This document shows positions 58,690 through 64,000 of a stretch of 64,000 nucleotides of DNA, piece by piece; the first letter of the stretch is position 1; each line of letters opens with the position of its first letter. The position numbers were made by a program, and so were the translations under genes. This stretch comes from Spirosoma sp. KCTC 42546 (GTDB lineage: Bacteria; Bacteroidota; Bacteroidia; Cytophagales; Spirosomataceae), in assembly GCF_006965485.1 (NCBI RefSeq), contig NZ_CP041360.1:496001-560000 (forward strand), in the 5' to 3' direction. The notes under the pieces are model-generated. The model saw nothing but the letters and a program-made list of their open reading frames with translations, had not been told where the DNA came from and made no database searches.

Positions 58690-59014
58690 AATTTACGGGT
58701 GGTGTATTCGTCAAAATGGGAGTAATTACTATGGAATAGATATACATACGTATATAGTATGTTTTGAGATGCCTCATACTAGGGAAAAATATAACAAATC
58801 TATTAAGTGGCGGGTCTTTATTAAATTTGAATGATAAACCTGAAGTGTTGTTTTGGATTTGAATAAGGGCTGTTTACCAATAGGTTTAAGTAAAAGTACG
58901 TGCTATTTATCAGTAGATTGTACTAATTGAGAATTTGTAATTTTTCAATATAGGCTATGCCGAAAACACTACGTTTCAGCGTTAAAATTTGACGGTATTG
59001 GCTGGTATTGGTAG
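58690..59014. other. AT-rich intergenic region upstream of the sigma-factor gene
   Basis: No gene is seen. The stretch contains a leftward TAGATTTG (58795-58802), a match to TAnnTTTG, but no TTG at standard spacing. A small ATACGTAT palindrome lies near 58746-58753. Either could act in control of the sigma-factor gene. Confidence 0.45.
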
Positions 59015-59608
59015 CTAGGGATTCCTCAGCATTTTCTCAAATTCGTCAACGGAAGGGTCCATATTTTTTAATTCGCAGTCAGATGCCAGGGCCGAAAGCC
59101 GCTGACTAGCTATTATCAGTTTACTGGTTTCCTGCATCGCACAATCAGCGTTATAGCCTTTGCTACGAACAACAAAGGCTACCTGATCATCAGCCTGCCA
59201 TACATTTCCCCAAATCAACATAGGCTTATGGTTACCGCAAAATGAAAACCTGCCTGCTGGCTTAGCGGTGCCTTTGCCATGGCTTTCGCTAAACATTTTC
59301 TGTAGCTGGTCGCTGTAGTCGCAGGAAATCCTAAATAGTCTATTGTCATAAAAGGCCAGCGAAAGGGTTGACACTGCAATGCCGGAAACTGTAACCGTTA
59401 ATGCGGTAAATGTCCGAATATGAGTACAGGGTAGGGCTATTGTCCCTTTAACATACGATTGCTCATCTTCCTTAAACTCATTTCCCCGAAGAGAATCAGG
59501 TGTAGTTACGCCAATCTGGTAGTTGCCTAGTCTATACACTTCCAACTGGGCATTACTCAGGTTGGGAAATAGGATGGCCAGGAGTATCAGGGAATAGAGT
59601 TGTTTCAT
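59015..59608 (-). CDS. Secreted hypothetical protein
   Basis: The ATG at 59608 gives 197 residues with a signal peptide (MKQLYSLILLAILFPNLSNA, cleavage near residue 20). The mature part is mixed alpha/beta with six Cys, suggesting disulfides. Words such as GNYQIGVTTPDSLRGNEF, RISCDYSDQLQKMF and VAFVVRSKGYNADCAMQE do not match a family I know. It is divergent from the ArsR-type gene with a short shared promoter region of 75 bases. Confidence 0.75.
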   Translation of the reverse strand: MKQLYSLILLAILFPNLSNAQLEVYRLGNYQIGVTTPDSLRGNEFKEDEQSYVKGTIALPCTHIRTFTALTVTVSGIAVSTLSLAFYDNRLFRISCDYSDQLQKMFSESHGKGTAKPAGRFSFCGNHKPMLIWGNVWQADDQVAFVVRSKGYNADCAMQETSKLIIASQRLSALASDCELKNMDPSVDEFEKMLRNP

Positions 59609-59683
59609 CGATACGTTGAGGCTGTGCACTATCACCCGGCAAAATTTGTTAGTTTTACAATAACCGTACTCGTCAAGGCTATC

Positions 59684-59953
59684 ATGGACTGTAAATTTAT
59701 TGAAAAAGCGACTGGGGCTATGGCCGATAGATCACGTTTGTCAATTCTGATTGAATTGACCAAGAAAAAAACGCTGACTAATGCTGAGGTGATTGAGTTG
59801 GTAGGTCTGTCGCAGCCTTGCGTTTCTCATCATATCAAACAACTGATTGATAGTGGTTTAGTAAATGCGTCTAAGGAGGGCCGCACGGTGCATTTGCAGC
59901 TAAATAAAGAAGCCATTCAGCAGTTAACGTCTTTTTTAGATACCCTGGGCTAA
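59684..59953 (+). CDS. ArsR-family transcriptional regulator
   Basis: The ATG at 59684 gives 89 residues, a minimal winged-helix protein. LADRSRL-like MADRSRLSILIEL, NAEVIELVGLSQPCVSHHIKQLIDSGLVNASKEGRTVHLQLN are the standard ArsR HTH and wing. One Cys lies in the recognition helix (SQPCVSHH) and another near the N-terminus (MDCKFI), so thiol- or metal-linked sensing is possible. It lies 104 bases upstream of an Old Yellow Enzyme gene on the same strand and is a candidate regulator of it. Confidence 0.9.
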   Translation: MDCKFIEKATGAMADRSRLSILIELTKKKTLTNAEVIELVGLSQPCVSHHIKQLIDSGLVNASKEGRTVHLQLNKEAIQQLTSFLDTLG

Positions 59954-60057
59954 TTAGTTTCTTCTATTCATCCAAACTTTTAAATATATGGATTTGTTAG
60001 CACGGAGAATTACTGCAAAGCCTTTGCTTTGTTCACCCCTAAAAACAACTACATAGA

Positions 60058-61167
60058 ATGGCTCAGAAACTGTTTTCAGAAGCTAAGCTTGGTGCTTTAA
60101 CGCTTGCCAACCACATTGTAATGGCCCCAATGACCCGGAGCCGCGCCCTGGGTAATATCCCGAATGACATGATTGCTGAGTATTATGCGCAACGAGCCTC
60201 GGCAGGTCTGATCATTACGGAGGGAACTTCACCTTCTCCGAATGGTCTGGGTTATGCCCGTATACCCGGCATTTACAATGCTGAGCAGATTGATGGCTGG
60301 AAAAAAGTAACTTCAGCAATACACGGAAAAGGCAGCAAGATTTTTATCCAGTTAATGCATACAGGTCGGATTTCGCACAGCGCCAATATGCCCAATGGAG
60401 CCGAAATTCTGGCCCCATCCTCCGTAGCTGCGGCTGGCGATATGTGGACGGATTCAGAAGGTATGCAGCCTAACGCCACCCCCCGGGAGATGACCCAAGC
60501 CGACGTTAAAGCGGCTATTCAAGAATACATTCAAGCCGCAAAGAACGCTATTGCAGCTGGTTTTGATGGAATTGAGCTGCATGGTGCAAATGGTTATTTG
60601 ATCGAGCAGTTTCTGAGCGCCCGTAGCAATCAACGTACCGATGAGTATGGCGGCTCCATTGAAAATCGGGCGCGATTCTTACTCGATATAGCGGCTGGAT
60701 CAATTGCTGCTATCGGCGCCGATAAGGTGGGATTGCGGTTGTCTCCTTTCGGAGCAGCGGGGGATCTACTTCCTCATGCCGATGATAACCATGACCTATA
60801 TGTTTATCTGGCTGAGGAACTAAATAAGCTTGGCTTAGTGTATCTGCACCTGGTTGATCATTCAGGTATGGGTGCTCCTGCTGTACCGGCGGCTACGGTA
60901 GCGGCAATTCGGGATGGGTTTAAAGGAACGATCATTTTATGCGGTAGCTACAACGCTGAACGGGCAGAAGAAGACCTCGAAAGTGGCAAGGCTGACCTGA
61001 TTGCATTTGGGCGTCCATTCATTGCGAACCCTGATCTGGTCGATCGTTTGGAAACGGGGGCTGAATTGGCACAACTTGACCCAGCTACGCTGTATGCACC
61101 AGGCCCTAATGGTTTTGAGCAAGGTTATATCGACTACCCCACGCTGGTTGAAGCGCAGCAAGTGTAA
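60058..61167 (+). CDS. nemA: Old Yellow Enzyme-family alkene reductase (NemA-like)
   Basis: The 369-residue FMN enzyme reduces activated C=C bonds and some nitro compounds. It has the N-terminal VMAPMTRSRALGNIP, MHTGRISH, GFDGIELHGANGYLIEQFLSARSNQRTDEYGGS with the His-Asn substrate pair, and LICGSYN-like ILCGSYN plus FGRPFIANPDL in the C-terminal FMN site. Family length is normal. The upstream ArsR-type gene may control it, as in nemR-nemA arrangements where an unrelated repressor plays the same part. A perfect palindrome follows 73 bases downstream. Confidence 0.95.
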   Translation: MAQKLFSEAKLGALTLANHIVMAPMTRSRALGNIPNDMIAEYYAQRASAGLIITEGTSPSPNGLGYARIPGIYNAEQIDGWKKVTSAIHGKGSKIFIQLMHTGRISHSANMPNGAEILAPSSVAAAGDMWTDSEGMQPNATPREMTQADVKAAIQEYIQAAKNAIAAGFDGIELHGANGYLIEQFLSARSNQRTDEYGGSIENRARFLLDIAAGSIAAIGADKVGLRLSPFGAAGDLLPHADDNHDLYVYLAEELNKLGLVYLHLVDHSGMGAPAVPAATVAAIRDGFKGTIILCGSYNAERAEEDLESGKADLIAFGRPFIANPDLVDRLETGAELAQLDPATLYAPGPNGFEQGYIDYPTLVEAQQV

Positions 61168-61240
61168 GCATGTAATACAAATTCGCTGGATTATAAGAGC
61201 GTTTTTTGATACAGCGCGCCAGTTGAATTGTATATAGATA

Positions 61241-61300
61241 GAAACAAAGCATAAGGAGGCTGAGTACCGTACGGTATCCAGCCTCCTTATGCTTTGTTTC
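61241..61300. repeat. 60-bp near-perfect palindrome, possible terminator
   Basis: Arms 61241-61262 and 61279-61300 (GAAACAAAGC plus ATAAGGAGGCTG) are perfect, and the 16-base centre holds the 12-bp palindrome TACCGTACGGTA. Only two base pairs of the 60-bp structure are unpaired. It is downstream of the alkene reductase gene. Confidence 0.9.
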
Positions 61301-61739
61301 TGGTAAAAACATCCGGACTTCTTACCGTATAGGGTATTACGTTTGTGCAGCTATTGAACATACCAGTCTTAGTCTGTGTAAGGATTTTTGATTTTTATCC
61401 ACGAAATACAGTGGATAAGTGTGGATAACTTAACTTACAAATAAGCTGACCTGCAATCCGCCCTGATTTAATGTTCCTATAGCCTCTACTCCACAGCATA
61501 AATTCCTGTTCTGTTTACTTCGTAGAAAAACAGGATGCATATGTGGCTCATGACAAAACTTCTTCTTAGCCGCTCTGGCCGTCCATGATTTAATTCTTCC
61601 AGTAATGTTTCAGGAAAGGCTCAGTTGATGTATTTATAAGGTAATTATACTATGAGTATATTACTTAATGTGACTTTTTGCTTTTTTTTCATCTAATAGA
61701 TCAAACCGCTCCAAGCGGCAGATTACCTACCGTACTTTT
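61301..61739. other. Gene-poor AT-rich stretch before the first micro-peptide gene
   Basis: No gene is seen. It contains the DnaA-box-like cluster (61395-61428), an AT-rich tract near 61620-61690, and a small CCGCT-N3-AGCGG hairpin at 61706-61718 just upstream of the first micro-peptide gene. Confidence 0.5.
61395..61428. promoter_or_regulatory. Cluster of three DnaA-box-like 9-mers
   Basis: TTATCCACG (61395-61403, plus strand), and on the minus strand TTATCCACT (61410-61418) and TTATCCACA (61420-61428). The last is the exact consensus; the others differ at one base. They span 34 bases in a gene-poor region. Origin function is not claimed. Confidence 0.5.
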
Positions 61740-61862
61740 ATGAATAAGAAATCGCTTCCTATCCCCGGTCCCTGGACTGTTGTTTCTCTCATCTCGGGCT
61801 CATTTTTCTATTTGACAATCAAGTCAGTTTATCATCTGCTTGTCGGTGGACTTATTAATTAG
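61740..61862 (+). CDS. Micro-membrane peptide with IPGPWT motif, copy 1
   Basis: This 40-residue frame starts ATG and reads MNKKSLPIPGPWTVV, then a hydrophobic helix (about residues 14-36), and ends LVGGLIN before TAG. Its N-terminus has two lysines, so a type II (N-in) orientation is likely. A second frame 0.7 kb downstream (62573-62686) has the same layout and shares KK-x-L-x-IPGPWT and a following I-S pair at the same spacing. The conserved motif in two unlinked copies supports real translation. Function unknown; possible roles are membrane-complex cofactor, toxin or small respiratory subunit. Confidence 0.68.
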   Translation: MNKKSLPIPGPWTVVSLISGSFFYLTIKSVYHLLVGGLIN

Positions 61863-62572
61863 CGCGTTTAATTACATCCTTTTTCAAGCAAGCCGGGTCA
61901 TTACCTGAAAGCTGTATCTGGCGCATTTTTTATACGTGCTCAACCCAATCTGGCTTCTACTATTTAAAATGGGTTAAACTATAGTTAGGCTCCAGTACTA
62001 TTAAATCTTTTTTGTTGTCGGGCGGTTTATGAAGATAAGTCTTACACTGAAAATTATGGAAACCAAGACGAGGTCACTGCTCTTTGTTATTCCTAATCGT
62101 TACTGCTGCACAGTTCCTGTCAGCGTGACGGGTTCTCTCTGGTCTGGATATGGAGGCTGGCGTTATTGCGCCTGCTCATTCTCATTGGTAAAGTTGGATG
62201 CTCATCTCAGGCCTAGGCCAATTCATTCCGCCTGCCGATTCATTCATCCTGGGATAGACTATGATGCCCTTACCTACCCATCTGCACAATTACATTCTCG
62301 ATCCCGTTTGTGGATGTGGACCAGAATTGACGAAACGCTGGTGATTCCAATACGCCGGAGCGCTTCACAAAAACGGGCGGCCTAGTTATTCTACTGACAT
62401 TACCAATTGGCTATCAGGCGTTGGCTGTAACAGGCTTGTGCGGTTGTAACTGTTAACTTTCCTAAAAGAGCCCGTTTCTAAAGCGAACAAATTTCGACCG
62501 TATAGGTTATATATGTTCATTAAGCTCTTATAGCCTATGCCCTGACTTTTGCCTGACTATCCGCTTACTGTC
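61863..62572. other. Stretch between the two micro-peptide genes
   Basis: An open frame at 62029-62385 (118 residues) has no membrane or family pattern and looks spurious. An internal ATG at 62056 starts METKTRSLLFVIPNRY, which faintly resembles the micro-peptide N-terminus and could be a degenerate third copy. Nothing else is seen. Confidence 0.4.
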
Positions 62573-62686
62573 ATGGAAATCAAGAAGAAAGCGCTGCTTA
62601 TTCCCGGCCCCTGGACGCTGGTATTTGCTATTTCGGCATGGTTATTCTGGCTGGCTTTGGAAGGTATATGGCAATTAATTACTTAA
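62573..62686 (+). CDS. Micro-membrane peptide with IPGPWT motif, copy 2
   Basis: This 37-residue frame starts ATG and reads MEIKKKALLIPGPWTLVFA, then a Trp-rich hydrophobic helix (about residues 16-35, with AWLFWLALEGIW), and ends QLIT before TAA. It is a paralogue of the 61740 frame: K5-K6-x-L8-x-I10-P-G-P-W-T15 corresponds to K3-K4-x-L6-x-I8-P-G-P-W-T13. The helix sequences have diverged, but Ile-Ser after the motif is kept. It is too short for usual gene callers. It ends 76 bases before the 104-residue gene. Confidence 0.7.
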   Translation: MEIKKKALLIPGPWTLVFAISAWLFWLALEGIWQLIT

Positions 62687-62762
62687 GCTATAGCTATACA
62701 CTTAATGAGCGTGTCTGAAAAATTGGCTAACGCGCTATGATTGAAATTGGTAGATTGCAGCC

Positions 62763-63077
62763 ATGAACCGAATTCAGGAGCAACAAAACCAACTTCCTCG
62801 CCACGGCATCGAATTCCTGTCCGAAACGGATTGTGACCGTATTCTTGCAGAATATGCAGCACTTTGTGATACGTACGTTGCCAGCCCCTATAAACCCGAA
62901 GTACTGCTTACACAGGCACGAGGTCGGGCAGGGCAGACTAATATTCATATTGTTGGTGTTGGTGCTGTGTTCTATGGCGAAACAGCATTTGAAGCAAAAC
63001 TAAAGGCTATTGTTGGATTTCTGGATCGCGGGTATTTTAAGCTGGACGGCAATTTGCGGCTTATTCGACTCCTGTAA
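62763..63077 (+). CDS. Hypothetical 104-residue protein
   Basis: A soluble 104-residue protein with a helical N-terminus (RHGIEFLSETDCDRILAEYAAL) and a mixed middle (VLLTQARGRAGQTNIHIVGVGAVFYG). A C-terminal helix-strand (FEAKLKAIVGFLDRGYFKLDGNLRLI) follows. No family is recognised. It stands alone after the micro-peptide genes, with a hairpin downstream. Confidence 0.65.
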   Translation: MNRIQEQQNQLPRHGIEFLSETDCDRILAEYAALCDTYVASPYKPEVLLTQARGRAGQTNIHIVGVGAVFYGETAFEAKLKAIVGFLDRGYFKLDGNLRLIRLL

Positions 63078-63132
63078 GCATATACATGATTCCTGTTGTA
63101 GGTAGCCGAAGAGAAGTAACTGGCTAAGCATA

Positions 63133-63170
63133 CACCCCGGGCTTTATCCTACTAGATAGAGCCTGGGGTG
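63133..63170. terminator. Hairpin downstream of the 104-residue gene
   Basis: CACCCC and GGGGTG pair, with further GGCT/AGCC and TATC/GATA pairs inward. There is no T-run. It lies in the gap before the convergent YiaA-like gene. Confidence 0.55.
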
Positions 63171-63354
63171 AATAGAATGAGCTAATACAGGCCAGTGTAG
63201 AGGCAACATGACTTTATTAGTGCTTCCCTAAATGGATTCTATTGGATTGATAATCAGAATAATATGATTTAAGGGTGCTGGATGCGCATTCGTTGACTGG
63301 CCGGTACTGCTCCGCGAAACTAAATTGAAGAGTGCCTGATAAGCAGGAAGTAAG

Positions 63355-63753
63355 TCATTCTTTCTTTGAGAAATCTTGATTATCTCTGGTATTTTTCTGA
63401 ACCGCGATTGCTCCAAACAAGCCTAGCAAAAACGCAAATGCATAAAATCCTTTTTCACTGGGCAAGAGTGTTGCGTTCCATAGACCAATTGTTAATAGGG
63501 TAATGGACAATATGGTTGAAAACCAACAGATCCCATAATAGATATCAGTGACTGGGAGCCCCTCTAGTCTATCTCTGACACTTTTTTGTACAGATACCAC
63601 CGAGAAAATACCAAACATTAAAACGGTGAAATAGAAGCCCTTTTCATTTAGAAGCATATCGGATCGCCAAAGCCCGATTAAATAACCGAGCATACCTGCT
63701 CCCAGAGCAACCCATGAAGCGCCTACAAAGGCGGCTGATGTTTTTTGATTCAT
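63355..63753 (-). CDS. YiaA/YiaB-type membrane protein
   Basis: The ATG at 63753 ([14 protein letters not shown]) gives 132 residues with four helices arranged as two similar halves. Each half has a W-x-A/S-x-x-x-G pattern, then NEKGFYF or SEKGFYAF, then a VQK-S/N-x-RD end ([16 protein letters not shown]). This is the YiaA/YiaB two-helix duplication. The function is not established; in E. coli it is linked to envelope stress. The last residues of the upstream reading frame (to 63846) are discarded. Confidence 0.9.
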   Translation of the reverse strand: MNQKTSAAFVGASWVALGAGMLGYLIGLWRSDMLLNEKGFYFTVLMFGIFSVVSVQKSVRDRLEGLPVTDIYYGICWFSTILSITLLTIGLWNATLLPSEKGFYAFAFLLGLFGAIAVQKNTRDNQDFSKKE

Positions 63754-64000
63754 ACGAGATGTTTTCTGTTTAATGTGTGCAAAAAAGAAGTACTCACTGG
63801 TCCTGATTTGAAAATCTGTATAAGGCGCAACTTGACTAAAAGGCAACTCCTGAAGGTGCTTCCAGGACTACCTGTTAATTGCTATCACAAAATTAAATGA
63901 GTGAGAAGCTGCCAGTTAGTGAAAACTTTTAACGAGGTCCTTTCAGGCAACAATAGGATGGTTTAAAGCTACAATTGGCACATATCGTACGCCGATAAAA

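Noticed and set aside
62029..62385. 118-codon open frame
   Set aside because: Composition is irregular, with no domain, signal or helix; more likely a chance frame in gene-poor DNA.

Overview
The window looks like chromosomal DNA from a Bacteroidota of the Cytophagia, most like Spirosoma and relatives. This rests on gene content and style. There is a YtxJ-type bacillithiol protein, a Bacteroidota-style DivIVA protein, a secreted repeat protein with a type IX secretion-like C-terminus, a PVC-type heme dehydrogenase and LytTR/LytS-like regulators, and Shine-Dalgarno sequences are scarce. No rRNA, tRNA, CRISPR array, phage or intact insertion sequence was recognised. Species-level naming is inference. 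Positions were counted by hand, and start codons were moved from the longest frame where a better methionine was visible.

Layout. 0.2-3.9 kb holds an SDR oxidoreductase with an altered active site, then a regulatory block (NarL-type regulator, histidine kinase, 7-helix membrane protein, small conserved protein). 4.2-7.4 kb is a nucleotide-sugar operon (galE, rfbB, rfbA). 7.5-16.1 kb is mostly housekeeping: SirB1-like protein, phosphopantetheinyl transferase, WD40 protein, DivIVA, folB, ytxJ, Kdo transferase, rsgA and cystathionine beta-synthase. 17.0-18.8 kb holds an overlapping ATPase/TOPRIM pair that looks like a defence system. 18.9-34.7 kb is metabolic: M1 peptidase, methylmalonyl-CoA epimerase, IscA-type protein, thioesterase, MetE-like protein, Gfo/Idh oxidoreductases, a pnuC-lipoprotein-nadR NAD salvage cluster, a sugar isomerase and a large c-type cytochrome dehydrogenase.

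35-57 kb is an energy and stress region. It has four double-domain universal stress proteins, PEP synthase, a D-lactate dehydrogenase-like enzyme, a glucan phosphorylase-like protein, an L,D-transpeptidase, a flavin-binding protein, a LOG-family protein, and PAS and LytS-type kinases. Four exact matches to the FNR/CRP-type palindrome TGAT-N4-ATCA lie in intergenic regions here. Two of them sit exactly 78 bases upstream of two paralogous usp genes. I infer an oxygen- or energy-responsive regulon; no FNR/CRP gene is inside the window.

57-64 kb carries a LytS-like kinase, an ECF sigma factor, an ArsR-type regulator, an Old Yellow Enzyme homologue and a gene-poor 1.4-kb stretch. That stretch has a DnaA-box-like cluster and two very short paralogous membrane peptides (40 and 37 residues) sharing the motif KK-x-L-x-IPGPWT. 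The window ends with a YiaA-like protein.

A second theme is the number of long, often perfect inverted repeats that fill intergenic gaps (arms of 22 to 52 bp). Arms match almost perfectly within a locus but mostly not between loci, although a few sequence words recur.
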